Below, in pieces: positions 11,711 through 24,235 of a DNA stretch of 64,000 nucleotides. The position numbers and the translations under genes were made by a program. The DNA comes from Lepraria neglecta. Taxonomy: Eukaryota > Ascomycota > Lecanoromycetes > Lecanorales > Stereocaulaceae. The notes beneath the pieces were generated by a model, which did not search any database, had not been told where the DNA came from, and saw nothing but the letters and a program-made list of their open reading frames with translations. The stretch covers positions 4,464,001-4,528,000 of the forward strand of contig CM065651.1 in NCBI GenBank assembly GCA_033220425.1. The letters run 5' to 3'. Position 1 is the first letter of the stretch; each line of letters begins with the position of its first letter.

Positions 11711-12550
11711 TAGGCTTCCACTCAGCGTACACCCTGTTTCAGTAAGCGTACACCCTATCCCACTAGGCGTACACCCCAGAATTCACTAGGCGTACACCCG
11801 TTAAGAACGAGGTACATAATCTACCTAATAAATTACTCCTGAACAGAGGTACCTCGTTTGCCGCAGATTACCAAAATTCCAAAGATATGATATCGATTTA
11901 TCTCAGTCCAAATCGCCTAAAAACGACGTCTTTGCAGCCGAAACTTTTCTCCCAGCATACGATCTGATTGGTCGGAGCTTGCATACAAGCTTACTGCCAT
12001 GCGTCAGGGTCGTAAGCACCCCTATATGCCACCCCATAGGTACCGTAGATGCTGACCGTCGACTCGTTACCCCGAGCTCTCCCACCGCGGGGGAGCCTCA
12101 GCGCTGCTGTCGCCGCCGCCCGAATACGCTGACTCTGAGGGCTGTCGAGCTGGCTGGCTTGGTAGAGCACCAGCTCCGCCCCGCCCTCCACCGTAGGCCT
12201 GCCCCAGTCGAGCTCTCTGGCTTGGTGGAGTACCTCTACCCCCTCTCAGTATAGATATAGCAGTGCCTCCTCTTTCAAAGAACGTGTTAGCCTTAGTATT
12301 TACCTCTTCGCGGGCTACCTGGCTTGCTATAAAGGCGGTGTTTATCCTAGTAATAGCAGCTTAGCTAGCAGTGATTATAGATGTATGGCAGTAGGGATAG
12401 AGGTAGGAGAGAATATAATATTAAAGCCTGAAGATTTAGTATTTTACTAGGGAGATCTGCAGGGTGTACGCCTAGTGAATTCTGGGGTGTACGCCTAGTG
12501 GGATAGGGTGTACGCCTACTGAAACAGGGTGTACGCTGAGGGGAAGCCTA
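11711..12550. mobile_element. 840 bp TIR element with four iterons in each terminal repeat (MITE-like DNA transposon)
   Basis: The two ends are inverted copies of each other over about 95 bp, starting TAGGCTTCC. Each end carries four spaced copies of GCGTACACCC (left about 11724-11799, right about 12467-12537 as GGGTGTACGC). The flanks read AACT on both sides, so the target duplication is either AACT or, if the terminal TA is counted as target, a mariner-type TA. Just inside the left end is a hairpin, AACGAGGTAC paired with GTACCTCGTT. The interior is GC-rich from 12000 to 12250 and has no convincing transposase; it is probably non-autonomous. The left and right ends differ at only a few positions, so the insertion is fairly young compared with the decayed genes nearby. 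Confidence 0.85.
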
Positions 12551-12774
12551 AACTTATGCCAAGTGAGCTCACTGTGGCTTTATACTCGGCCGAGAATGCC
12601 TCTTTCGGATATGATGACTGCATATCACGGATGAAGGTCCAGGCCTTTAACCAAAATGTTAATCTTGGGCGCCTTCTCTCGGACATGCTTTCAGTGTTCT
12701 TCAAACTTTGGCGCCTATAACATTTTTGAAAGACTTACTTCCTTTTTTTGTTTTTGTGCCAGTAGCTCGTTAAG

Positions 12775-13266
12775 ATGATGTCAAAATTACCATTACTGCT
12801 CGTTATGTCACTCGAAGTCCTCACAGTGTCCAGCCAGTCAACAAAGCCAAACACCACAACTCCAACTTGCACCTCACCCACCGGCTTCGCTAACACGGTG
12901 GTCTTCGCACCCGACGCCCTCGCAACCGTCAACCACCAGATTGCAGGCTCATTCGAGTATACTCACTTCGTTTACTTTACCGAGATCCCCAACACCGACC
13001 TGTCTCAGGCTACCGTCGCTTCATTCTGCCTCGATCAATGCATTGCATACCAAGGCAACTCAAGCAGCAACCTACCATGTCTCAGTTTCAGTGTCGATAT
13101 GGGGGCGCCTTATCCACCCAATGCTAGCGATACGGCAGTTAGATGGTACTGCACGGCATTCGATGCGCCTTTGAGTCCTGATTTGTACGAGGCAGTTGCC
13201 GTGGACAGCTTCATGCATGCAGTTGGGGTCAACAGGGTCTGTGACGGAACGTTCAGGGCTTATTGA
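12775..13266 (+). CDS. Small secreted cysteine-containing protein
   Basis: Single-exon, 163 aa. The N-terminus MMSKLPLLLVMSLEVLTVSS is a signal peptide with likely cleavage after residues 19-21; a second ATG three bases on gives almost the same product. The mature part has seven Cys, among them FCLDQC, LPCLSF, RWYCTAF and NRVC, a spacing like that of PAN/apple-type or WSC-adjacent modules in fungal secreted proteins, with N-glycosylation sites (NSSSN, PNAS). It lies 225 bp downstream of the TIR element and is uninterrupted. Likely an extracellular or cell-wall protein and possible effector; function not recognised. Confidence 0.8.
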   Translation: MMSKLPLLLVMSLEVLTVSSQSTKPNTTTPTCTSPTGFANTVVFAPDALATVNHQIAGSFEYTHFVYFTEIPNTDLSQATVASFCLDQCIAYQGNSSSNLPCLSFSVDMGAPYPPNASDTAVRWYCTAFDAPLSPDLYEAVAVDSFMHAVGVNRVCDGTFRAY

Positions 13267-13461
13267 ATGTGGTCTAGGAGGCCATGATGCTCGGGGTGGG
13301 CACTAGAAAGTATGCAATCGAACACGAAAAGCATGGTAGAGCGAAGTGGGTTGGATATTGCTTTCAGGCTGAGCGTCATAACTTGGCATCTCAATGATTG
13401 GAGCGCGTACTAAGCCTGACATGCATGCATTAGGCACTCATGAATCCGACCTGCATCATTC

Positions 13462-15830
13462 CTAGAACCTAATTTCTCCCATCATGTTGCCTTTAGTGTT
13501 GGCTTCTTTCTTCCTCTGCGCATCTGTCTGGCGCGCCTTTCCCTTCTTCTGATTCTTTTCCTTGTTCTTCTCCTTCCGCTTTAACTCTTTCTGCTTTGCT
13601 TCGTCCTGCAGTTTCTTCCTCGGCACAGTAAGCTGATTGAATATCGTAATATCCCCAACATCGAAAGCGAGTGCTTCTTCCATTGCCTTGACTGCGTCTC
13701 CGGTTCTGCTCATCTGCGAAAGCGCCATCGCCCGGCAGAAGTACAATGTTTGATTTTGTTCGCGACGCTCTTTGCAGAAGTGCTCGACAGTTTGATGGCT
13801 AGTTTGAGGATGTTAGGACGCTGTCCTGGTAGTCTCTGTCTAAATATATGTGTGGCTGACAAGAAGAAGCCAATTCTTGGCATACGAGTACCAGCATGAA
13901 CAGCCCTCAATAGATTCTGTCTGAATGCATGCTTCCCAATAATCTCCAATTTTCAAAGCGGCTACCGCAAGACGGGATTGGACATCGATCTTCAATTCCT
14001 CTAGTGCATGGTAGATAGAGTGTCCCGCGAATTTGCCGGTCAGGATCGTGTCGTAGGATTGTTGACGCCAAAAGCGCTCTTGTACTTCCAGGTAAGTGTC
14101 GTCAGCGGCTGCTACTCTCTCCAAGGCAATTTGATATTTTGAGATCGCAAAATCTGGACGGCTATTTCGGAGAAGGCTGTTTCCTTTGTCTTTTATATCA
14201 CATGCTGACTGAATCTTATCTGTCGGCGAAATGGTGTCAGCACATGAGGCCAAAGAAACTGTCGAAGGGAAAACCACCGTACGAGAGCTTTACCTGCTCT
14301 AGGGAAGGAAATCAACTATACGTATGATTTTGTTGTGGCCCTTTTCACACTCTAGCCTCTGAGTCTCTCTTCTTCGATCTCGCTTCCTAATGCTCTGCTC
14401 TTCCCAGTCCTCATACTGTTTCAGTCTGGCTTGGTTGGCATTGTCGAGGGGATTGAATTGTACAGCATGACGAAGCTCATCCACCGCCCTTTTCACCTCG
14501 CCGTGAATGAAACTGATCCTCGATGCCACAGTGAGCACTTCAGCGTACACATCCAGCGTCTCTACTTCGGGATCCTGCAGACTTCCATCGTATAGAGTAA
14601 TCCCATCAAGTCCTCGGTCGACGTATATACGAGCCATCCGGAGCTGACCGGCCTTCAGTTAGGCGGATGCAATGCGTGCCTGCAGACGAGTCTTGAAATT
14701 GTGTATATTCCTTTCCCTTCGTTAGTAGGCGCAAAAATTTTCATGCCTTCAATCAAGGTCGTGGGTCATGGTGGAAATTACTTACTTATAAAACTCAAGC
14801 CCAGCGAATGGTCTGTTTATCACTATTGTGTCTGGATCACATGCATAGGAAGTATAAGAGGACGCTATGTTCAGACCAATATTAAACTTTGATAGGGCGG
14901 CTGATACGCCGTCCCGACTGAGAGCTTCGTCACCTTCATCTACTATTGTGATTAGGTTTTCCACTACCTTTTCGGCACTAGGTGGGTTATCATAGATGGA
15001 TCGCCTAATTTCTGCGAGTTATTGATGGCTTCTAGGTCTTTCGATGTCAACTTCTGCTAAATTATGAAGTTGAAGAAGTGGATCTAGGAGAAGCCTTAGC
15101 TTCGAGCCGGGAACCGGAAAGCCATGTTTATCATGCTGGAAATTTTTGCCAACGCTAGGATCGACGCTGATCTTGAGGCTTGTATGTCTCATCAGGTCGT
15201 CGACAGGATTCAATTGTAGTAGCCTCGTATGTCTAAGGCTGCAAAGTCTCGACTGGATCCTTTTTGTAGTACCGGCAATGTCCCATATTGCAATCCATGT
15301 CTTGGCAACGGACCAGAGAAAGTGAAAGGGTCATGGCGATGTTCTTCAAGCTTTGAGCGGTCTCTTCAGCGGCTACAAAAGGAACATCGGAAAGCCGACC
15401 CTCATCAAGAAGCCAGCAGTCAGAGTAAGCTCCACGAAAGCCAAACCGCTGTATTTCCACCCGCACGAAGTGATTCTCGCGCCGAAATAGCTCACTGGCC
15501 TCGAGATACATCTGTTTGCTAGTACTGAGAGTGGTAGCATAAAACCGATAGTGATGATCGGGCTCATCTATGTATCTGGATTTGTTGCCCCAATACTATT
15601 CAAGAGTAAGCCCAGTTCATGTTCGCGAGTATGATGTGCAGTCTTACCTCACTAGACCTGGGATTTCGTTCAATCTTGGCTTAACGACTTGAGAGTAAGT
15701 AGCGGTAAAACTCCTCGCGCATCTCTAGCGATAATTTGAGGATTGGTGGAGTATCCTCGTTGATAGTAGGTGTAGCACTCATTGGGGAGGCTTTCATCAT
15801 CATGCCTGTTGATGGCGTGGAAGTCTCCAT
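13462..15830 (-). pseudogene. F-box-like/TPR family gene, copy A, decayed
   Basis: Starts at an ATG at 15830 with an F-box-like opening (LSLEMREEFYRYLLSS), followed by a GTAAGA intron, a middle domain (YRFYATTLSTSKQMYLEA about 15565; LKNIAMTLSLSLVRC), then TPR-like helices (ARIYVDRGLDGITL; YFCRAMALSQMSRTGDAVKA) and a charged Lys/Glu tail (KKLQDEAKQKELKRKEKN) ending at 13462. The family couples substrate-binding repeats to an SCF-type F-box; role inferred. Disabled by an in-frame TAA right after LLSSR, a stop and frame change after DPVETLQP near 15235, TGA/TAA stops after PRSHQ near 15017, and a TAA in the first helix near 14665 where copy B has Tyr. Same orientation as copies B and C, spaced about 2.5 kb apart. 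Confidence 0.85.
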
Positions 15831-16444
15831 CGGGTGTTGATCTAAGGAATGTTGGGAGGAGCTTTGGAGAGGAAGTCGTGGATGATGAAAATGAAGAAGA
15901 GGAAGAAGGAGAATCAGAGATGCCTGTCGATTAAATTCGTGCCCGGAAGATAAGTGTCTATCAAAGGGGTATTTGTGTTCAAGTTAACCTCGGTCTGAGT
16001 GTTAAGGTATGAGTATTGCTGGACAGAGTGTTGGTGCTGGTAATCTCGGACTTGGGCAGGCAACTGTGTCACAGTCTGTCCAGAGAGTCAAGGACTCGTC
16101 ATGGTTAGAGGTTGACCTCCACAGCAGTAGCAGATCTTTCTTGTCTTTCGGAGGCCTTGAAAAATGAGTTGAGCCTAGACGGCTAACTCTTCAGCTTTGA
16201 TCTTGGACCAAAACAAATGCAAATTAGGTTGAAGATTCTGGCAGTGGCGAGGTAATAATACATGCCGCGCGAATTCTCGGCGCCGGCTCCATTCGTAAGT
16301 ATTACAACGCGGAGACCTCCAATATAAATGCATCCACCAATGATCATGAGACGTCTCTCGTCCCTAGACTCTTTCGGCCTTGCCCCGATTGACACCGGAT
16401 ATGATAGCTAGGCATGATAAGCAGCTGAATCATACCCACACGCT
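15831..16444. other. Spacer between F-box/TPR copies A and B
   Basis: Upstream region of copy A and downstream of copy B. Contains a GAAGAA-rich purine run near 15880-15920. No gene recognised. Confidence 0.5.
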
Positions 16445-18742
16445 CTAGCCGTCCTGGTGCTTCTGCCGATGCATCCTCTCTAGCTTCCTCCTCACTTCCA
16501 GTTTTTGCTCCCTATCCTTCAGCAAATTTTCGTGGCCTAACTGACGCCTCAGCTTCGTAAGTCGATTGAAGACCGTTGCATCCCCAGGATCCGCTGCCAG
16601 ATCTTCCTCCATGCAATTGATTGCGTCTTCTGTTTTGCCCGTATGAGCTAAGGCAATTCCACGGCAGTAAAACATATGCTACTTGTTTATATCACAGCTG
16701 GGCTGGTGGTTCAAGTGACGATAGTAATAATCGCAAACTCCAGTGTCCTCCGTCCAAACGTAAACATCATCATACCTCTTGAGTCTGAGTAAAGTCATTG
16801 CGAAACCTTGATGAATTTTCATTCCAAGGCCTTTGATAGCAGACGGAATGTCAGATCCTTTGAGTGGTCCGTTATCGAAATCATCTTGTGGGCAACAGTA
16901 ATGCCGACAGAATGACTCTCTGAGCTCTTCGTGCTGAGTCTCTGCTACTTCGAGTTCTCTAGCGTACCTTGGTATGTAGAGCCCGCTAGGTCAAAGCCAT
17001 CACGTCGGAATATGCTGTCGCCTTTGCACATTCGGTTGTGGGCTATCAGGATCATTTCTGCGAATAATAAAAGTCAGTCTCGTATTCCGAATACAATAAG
17101 CCAGCTTTTCCCCATGAAGGAAAGCCAACTCCGGAGTCGCACATACCTTTGATTTTGCGATGCAACGACTGGCTCTCCAGCTCTTGTTGCTCTCGTCTTC
17201 GATCTCTCTTATCCCTAGATGCCAGTCTCCGCGCTTCGTACATCTCCAATTGCTATTCACCAACACTATCGAGCCCTCCAAGAGAGTGTGCTTCATAGAG
17301 CCCGGACAACGTATCGTCGAATTGCGCATGCAAATAACTATTTTGCGATGCTACGGCAAGTCCTTCAGAATCGGCAGCCTTAGTTGCGTCATGAAGCTCA
17401 GGCTTTGTCCATGCGTCTTCGTCAAACCGGTCATCTCGGATGTGGAAAGAAAGCTTGTCCGTATAGAGTCGGCGACGATCGAATTTGCGGATATTATACA
17501 GCACGTGCTCAATTTATATGCGAGCCATTCTTAGTTTTCCGAGATTGAGATATGCTGCAGCCATTCGTGCGTGGATCTTGACTTTGGCGTTCTCCTTGGC
17601 CCTAGAAAAACAGTCTTATAGCATCATTCTCTGGATTGTAATACGATAATGCGAACTCACTAGAAATACGTAATCCCGGCAAACGGACCATCCTGCTTGA
17701 TTTCCCTCGGAATCTCCCAATAGAAGTCGATACTCGAGTCTATGTAGAGGCCGATCTTGTTACGCAAAATAGCTGGTTCCGTGTCGTGACCTTGGAAGAC
17801 TTCGTCGCTGCATTCAACTGCTGCCATCATACTGTCTATCGTCTCTTCAGCGTTGGGCTCCGGCCCACAGATGCTAGCGTTCATATGGCTCAGATAATCA
17901 CCATGTCCAGATCCCGTAATGTTGACCTCACGCACACCGTGAAGGAGGCGGAGTGGATCGAAAAGGGCCCTGAGCTTGGATTTAGGTGACGGGAAGCCAT
18001 TTGGTTCCTGCCTCAGTATATCACCGATATCGGGATCGATATTGAAGCGGAGTCCAGTATGCTCCAAGAAGCCATTATCCCCCTGATCGACTCTAAGTAG
18101 ATTCTCACAGAACTCGGTCACGTCATCTTGAGCGAGAATGAACTTGAGACTCTCCCATTGACCAGAAGTTTTTTCAGCTAGTACAGTATGGCGTTGCCGG
18201 CAATGTGACACGGAGCACCGGCGTCCATTGCACTCCAGAAGGAAGAAAGAGAGGCTCATGACAAACTTCATCAAGTGCCCAATATCGTAACTTCTCGCTA
18301 AGGCCAAACGGCATTCATCAAAAGGCCAAGGTGTCTGATGACCCTCCCGTGAATACTTCTGCATAGTTACGCAAACGAAAAGATTCTCGTATTGGAAGAG
18401 CTCGGTCTCGTGGCGGATTTGGCAATTAATGCCGAGTATTTGGGGATGGAATTGGTAATGTTAGTCAGGGTAGTCGCGAAGATAATTCTCAGTGTGTTTG
18501 TGAAACCATAAGATCATGGCGTTAGAAACATACAGAACGCACGGTGTTCAGCTACATACCTCTTCATATCTGGGATTCGGATAGATCTTAGCGTTCCTGA
18601 TGCATAGTAGGTGCCTGTAGATCTCTTGTGGAAGCTCCAGCGGTAATCCCCGAAGTGGAGGCTTTCGCATCTCATCAGTATTGCTGGATCCGTTGTGCGA
18701 CATTTCGACTGCCATGGCTGTGGATGCTGTTTGTTCCGCCAT
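16445..18742 (-). pseudogene. F-box-like/TPR family gene, copy B, decayed
   Basis: ATG at 18742; F-box-like motif LPLELPQEIYRHLLCIRN, exon ending NPRYEE with a GTATGT donor. The next exon should begin near FHPQILGINCQIRHE, but the expected AG acceptor after CTAACATTAC is absent (sequence CCAATTCC). The longest uninterrupted exon, 18364-17660, matches copy A (LMKFVMSLSFFLLEC; LRFNIDPDIGDIL; KSKLRALFDPLRLLH). TPR helices follow (MFYCRGIALAHTGKTEDAIN) to a TAG at 16445. There are in-frame TAG codons near 17262 (before QLEMYEARRL) and before HMFYCRG near 16680, and a frame change near 16980. More complete than copy A but not able to give a full protein. Confidence 0.85.
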
Positions 18743-19749
18743 TGAGTATCGTAAGAAAGAGGAATGAGAGTGGAACGCAGATATTCCTAAGTCGCATAGA
18801 AAAAAGGGTTGTAGGTAGTTTTGGTGTAGATATTTAGACCATGGATGAACAAAGGTAGAACGCGAGTGTCGACATTTGTTCTGATTTGAGGACTCCAGGA
18901 CTATCAATGCGGAGGGATGAATTGATGTTCGTGCGGAGTCTGAGTGTCAGACCTTCATTAGCGAAAGCCGTGTTGCAGGGGCGCTAGGAGGTGTTATATC
19001 CCTAGTAACACCCAATTACAACACCACCTCCAGCTTTCTGACATATGACTGGTCTGATTGAAGCACTGAGACACCACAAGGCAGAGAATGCCTGAGACCC
19101 ATTCCCAGCGGCTCTCCTTGAAGCGTTACAAGGCATCGATTCAACAGCGAACTCACCGGTCATATACCTCTTCAAGTATTAGTATATATACATGTCAAGA
19201 ACTGACGTGCCTGGTTTGAAGAAATGGCTCAATCGAAAGGGACCTGGGAAGTTATTATGATGCCTGCCAAGGACAAAGAGCTCTCCGCCTGTTTGCTAAC
19301 ACACTTATCTTTGGGCAGAAAAACTAGCAATAGAATCGATTTGGCAAGTAGCTCGTGACAATGTATTCAAAAGTAGGTAAGCACGTAGGGAATATATGGA
19401 TACATAGACTCCGAAAGGGCTGTCTCGAATCTGAAATCTCGAGAGCGCTACGAAGTATGTTGGCTCAAGCTTCCACCTTAGAGCGGTATGCTAAAAAAAG
19501 GAAATGTTGACTCTTAGAGTAAAATTGACGATAGGATTAATGTTTACATTTGGGTGCGACTTAGCATTAACCAGCGCGAGCTTCGCCACGTGCTCCGAAT
19601 CATTGGGCCACTTCCGATTATCGAAGAATACCGAGGCAAGGCGAGCGTGTGTGGCAAGTATAATAAGGAAATGAACCGTAGGCTTGCCCAGAGCCTGCCA
19701 CTACCGAGAATGGAGTTCGCCTGGGGTGGCATTTATCATTTAGTTCTGG
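18743..19749. other. Spacer between F-box/TPR copies B and C
   Basis: No gene recognised. Near 18985-19040 an imperfect inverted repeat (GGAGGTGTTA ... AACACCACCTCC) is the only structure noted. Confidence 0.45.
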
Positions 19750-21280
19750 TTTGGGTCATGCACCATGCTCGTAAGCTGGAGACGAGACTGCTAACTGCAG
19801 AATCGAAAGATGAACTGCTTGCGAAAAGCGTGTGTGAAAGAGATTGTTTGTATTCTCTGTTCAAGGTCTTCTCTTTCTCCGCATCTAAACTGGTCAACTC
19901 AATATCATGTCTCGCTCGGCTTGTTATCTGGTATTGTTCGCCTCGTAATACAAAGCATGACCGATCTCTTCCATAGCCTGGTCGATCTTATTCTTCGTTT
20001 TGCTTGCCCATGCGAGCTGGTACCATACCTTACCTAGTTTCATTTCATAATCTACTCTATCAAGGTAATCACTAAGATTATGAAGTTAATACTCAGCCAG
20101 CCATGCCCACTTTCAAAGCTCATGAAGTTTCTTTAGCGCAATGCACGTATCAGCCAAACGAATTCGAGTGTCGATTTCAAGTAAAGAGATTGCGAGATTT
20201 CTTTTCTCAGGCAAGAACTGCCGACCCCAAGGACATTCAGAAACTTTGACCAGGCCCGAACGGCTATTCGTAGCCTATGCCTATGTCGTCTATAATGGCC
20301 TGGTATCTTGCCAAGGCAAGTTCAGGGTCGTCGTTATCGAAATGTTGGTCTCGTTCAGAACGAGCGGCAGAGACTATGCAAGAACCTTTTCGGCATTTGA
20401 GGGCGGTTTACTTATCTCTCTAGCGATATCCCTGCTGTATGATTCGTCGACGTGGCCGATTATGTAGACGGTACCAATACTATGTAGTTGTCAGAATGGA
20501 TGGAGAAGCCTTTTTGCTCGCCCGGTCTTTCCAGCGAAACAATTTCTCTCCTGGTCAACAACCATTCTGTTGTGATCAAGGACATCGATCAGCACGAAAG
20601 CCCTACCAAAATAGTCGTCGTCATCCAAAGCACCGTGGAACATATGACAAGAGTGCAGGTATTCTCTGCAAAAGAGCTCCAAATCATCGCCAGCGATTAT
20701 GACGCGGGACGTGTCGACGGACTGCTCATCGTACTTAAGGAACGGTTCAAAGACTTCATGTGGCAGACTTCCTTCATTGTTAAGATCGCCTATCAAGGCA
20801 TCCATGGCATGGCCCTCGAACCTCCATGCTGCGTCGTCCCTGATGAGGACTGGAACACCTTTAGACTCGAGTTGGGTTCGGCAAAAGGGCTTGAAGCGGA
20901 AGTTGTTTGAGATTGATACGAAGAGGCTTCCGTCATAGAAGATGTATCCGGCTTCGCGATGTATCATACAATTAATCAGCAAGATAGATGTGTAGAATTT
21001 GTAGCGAAACGGGGCTGGGGACCTCCTTTCATAGGATATATGTATTGCTAACAAGATTTTAGCATAGAAAACCTCGATTGGATGAACAAGGTCTTACCAG
21101 TCCGTCCTCTAATTCATTATCGTGTGTCAATGGATGCTTTGTGTGCTTTTTAGAAAGAAGGTACCGATAAACCATGCAGCGAAGCTCAGGCGGTAGTTTC
21201 ATGAATGGAAAGGTGTTTTCGACCTTGTTTGATGCTTCGAAGACGGTTTCTAGTTCCATCATTTCTTGTGTCTCAGCCAT
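19750..21280 (-). pseudogene. F-box-like/TPR family gene, copy C, decayed in its 3' half
   Basis: ATG at 21280; F-box-like KLPPELRCMVYRYLLSKKHT, then a GTAAGA donor after NELEDGL. The second exon (about 21050-20491) is open for 180 codons and matches the family (RYKFYTSILLINCMIHREAG, FYDGSLFVSISNNF, GHAMDALIGDL). Downstream only scattered TPR-like pieces remain (DTCIALKKLHEL; KLGKVWYQLAWASKTKNKID) broken by several stops, and the phase of intron 1 does not fit the exon 2 frame. The 5' half is better kept than in copy A. Third member of the tandem array; upstream neighbour is the HET gene on the same strand. Confidence 0.75.
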
Positions 21281-21751
21281 CTTTTCTTGTGAAGGCTTTT
21301 GAGTCTTCTTCTCTTCTGGGGCTCCGAGCGGGTGATCAAGTTGGCTTTAGATATCAGTGAGGTGGAAGATGAGGGCTGATGGTACTGATTGTCGGAGGGA
21401 TGTCTGAAGTCTCACGCGATATGCGTATGCAGGATCTCTTCTTTGGCGAAGAGCAGAATGTAGTAGCTGATGGGTTCGGAGCTGATGCTTGATGAAGAAT
21501 CCGAGGTTGGGTAGAGATGGACGATTTAAAGTCGTATTGAAAGAGGAGAGGAGGGCGCGGAGATGGGCGGGGATCTTAGTAGCGGGGCTAACTTGTGCAA
21601 GGTCTGTGTGACACATCACGGAGGCACCACGTGTCAACGTCAATGCAGAGGACTTTGTATCACAAAGCCTCCTCGAATCAAGGCCATAGAAAGTATATCG
21701 TCATCGCTCTCTCTGAGTGCGGTTTTTGATGACAAAGCAATCATAGTAGAG

Positions 21752-23770
21752 TCATTGTATGGATATCTGCTGAAAGTCCACAGGCCATTTGCTTCCAATC
21801 TTGCCATGCATGAATCCGTGTAAGTATGTCTCCCCCACCAACTTGTAATGCTCGCTACCTTCCATAGGTCGGAGAATAAAGAAGACATTCGCGTTCTGAA
21901 GTAGCCAGACAAAATCGCCTACTTGCGACGAGGCCGGACAGAGACCGAGGAGATTGTTCTCGGTTCTGAACAATCGTTGATGTGCCTTCGTTTCCTGGGC
22001 GAACACGAAAGGCAATAGCGTTTCAAACGTCTCATCCACATACAAAGCACGCTCGTCAATCTCTGCTAGGGTCGGGACCTCTACCCCGTGGCTCGATTGC
22101 ACAAACGACTCCCAAGATCGGTATCGACAACGCTGCTCATTAAGATGCCGTGCTTTCCGCAAGCCGAGGACAGCTTCGTTAAGCATCCAGTCATGGAAAT
22201 GCCTGGCAAACTCGATCGGAGCCGGGCATAAACCATTCGCTTGGTCCGCAATCAATGTTCTCCATAACTCCTCCCACCGATACTGGCCGCTGCTGTAGAC
22301 GGAATCGAGCTTTGAACACAAATTAATGAAGTCATGGATCGAGCTGCTCTTGACGGTTTCATCCGTGCGCCTGCACAATTCGGCAATCGAACCGTATTGG
22401 AGACCCTCCAAATAAACGACGCCACTCCTAATGCGGCACAAACTAACAGAGGTATCACGCACTGCACCAGATGCATCATACTTATCTCTCATGGAGTCTA
22501 ACATGAAATCTGCCGGGTACGAAACGCTGACATCTGGTACCCAGGAAGGAAGCTCAAGAGTGCTTCGTTCAAGCGCATCTTCGACCATCGATAGAAGGAA
22601 TAGATCCGAAGTACTTTTTAGGAGAACAGAGGCTACGGTGGTGTAAACATCAACCACCGACACCCCGTAGTCGACTTGTAAGAGGGTATTACTTCGCGTT
22701 TCGTCCAACTTACCGACGAGCCCAACGATTCCGTATACCTTGTCGCGCGGATCCGATGACCATGTCAATCGCGCTTCAACAAGTGCCCGTTCCAATAAAG
22801 CGAGACCTGAGTGCCGGCTTTCTTTTGCAGTAACCACATCTCTCTGGCCGTCTTTCGATGGTAATTTCTCGATACGTAAGTTCTTCTCTCGGTAGTCACG
22901 TTGGAAAAAGCTGATGACGTATTGGCGATTACCAGGCGAAGCTTCATCCAACGGAATTCGAAGGCTTCGACCAAGCTCTGACCCCCAGCCGCTTCGAGTG
23001 ATAAATTCACCAAAAAGATGTGTTTGAGACCATTCAAATCGCAGTGAGCCACAAATGAGCAGCACCTCCTGTGCGAGCGCTATTTCTTGCAGAATCCAGG
23101 TGCGGTAAAACCATTTGCGCCTGTGGAATTGTGCATAAAACCACCAGCTCACTGAAGACGGTCTTGACATGTCAAACTTCTCGTAAAAATGAGGGTCATC
23201 GAATGAGTAGCTCAAGGCGTCTTCCCATCGACCTTCACCTTCGAAGCGTTGGAGAGTCGGCACAAAGCGAGACTGAAGCTCAAGAGCGCTTTGAGCATCC
23301 CGTCCGCCTCTTCGAAGCCATGCGATGACGCATTGCGCAGTAGAGTACACATCACCCATCATCATGACTTCAAAACTTCGTTCCTGCAGATCGGCTTGGT
23401 TGATGCAAATGGCATCGACCCATAAAAGCATGTCCTCATCAACTCGGCGGAGTTGTAAAAGTGCATCAAGTAGGTTGAGGCGTATCTGGAAAGCATGACC
23501 GTCACACTCAATGCTCCATTGAGGGTGGAGGAAATCCTTCTTTGTTAATAGTTCTGGTTCGAGGCCGTCCGGAAAGGGCGAGCCCCATGTGTATGACAGG
23601 GCCGTATATGAAGGCGGACTGTCAAGCGAGACCACCTTCGTCGAGCATCTTACAAGTTCGACCCCACTTCCACGGTGTAGCTTGAGTAACCTGATGGAGC
23701 GCTTATCGGGTAAAAGGTTCGTACTTATAAGGAAGCTGTCCGTGCTGGGCTATGGCTTGCCTAGTAGATT
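21752..23770 (-). CDS. HET-domain (heterokaryon incompatibility) protein, probable frameshift at its N-terminus
   Basis: HET proteins trigger cell death after non-self fusion. One open frame of about 627 codons (23635-21752) holds the HET domain (PSYTALSYTWGSP, LLWVDAICINQADLQERSFE) and a full C-terminal tail ending GETYLHGFMHGKIGSKWPVD, as usual in this family, with no intron. The frame extends upstream to LLPDKRSIRLLKLHRG but has no ATG. The preceding residues, LPYKYEP, lie in another frame: GAACCTTTTACCCG at 23709-23721 has four T where three would give the usual YEPLPDKRSIRL. So one extra base near 23712-23715 probably breaks the start region; an undetected intron is the alternative. No initiator was found upstream before a TGA near 23885. 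If the indel is real the gene is a very recent loss. Confidence 0.8.
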
Positions 23771-24235
23771 TTGATGACGTTGCACCGGGTACTGGTGTAC
23801 CAAAGCTCCAAGGCGAGTTGTGGAGAAGTTCTATTAAAGTCTCAGCAACAATGTGTATATGCGTTATTGCTGGTCTTGTCGTGAGTCATGATGTTATCAT
23901 TCTCCGACTAAGACTTCCTAACTGCTGCCTCAGAAGCGTTGAAGGCGGCGGAGCTGTACTGAGCGATAAGGCAACGTCGGCGCTAGCTCAGTCAAAGAAA
24001 ACGTGCTGCAAGATACGCCTGGGTGGGGTACATATGCGATGGCCGATTATCTCCACTTGCTTGTAAGGTAGTTCCGAGAACAACAATGTAGTGAATTATG
24101 CGAGAACCCGAGCTTAAATCATCGGCAGTTTGCCTACTATGCAAGTATTTCTCTCCAAATCCCGCCCCTCCCTTTCCGTCAACAATCTTTCCTCTCAATA
24201 CTCTCATCCTGCACCCGGCCTACAAACCCGTCAAT

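Noticed and set aside
11979-12254. A gene inside the TIR element
   Set aside because: The frame is GC-driven, has no transposase motif and is flanked by terminal repeats only.
15373-15567. Hydrophobic minus-strand frame as a membrane protein
   Set aside because: Frame-shifted shadow of the F-box/TPR copy A exon.
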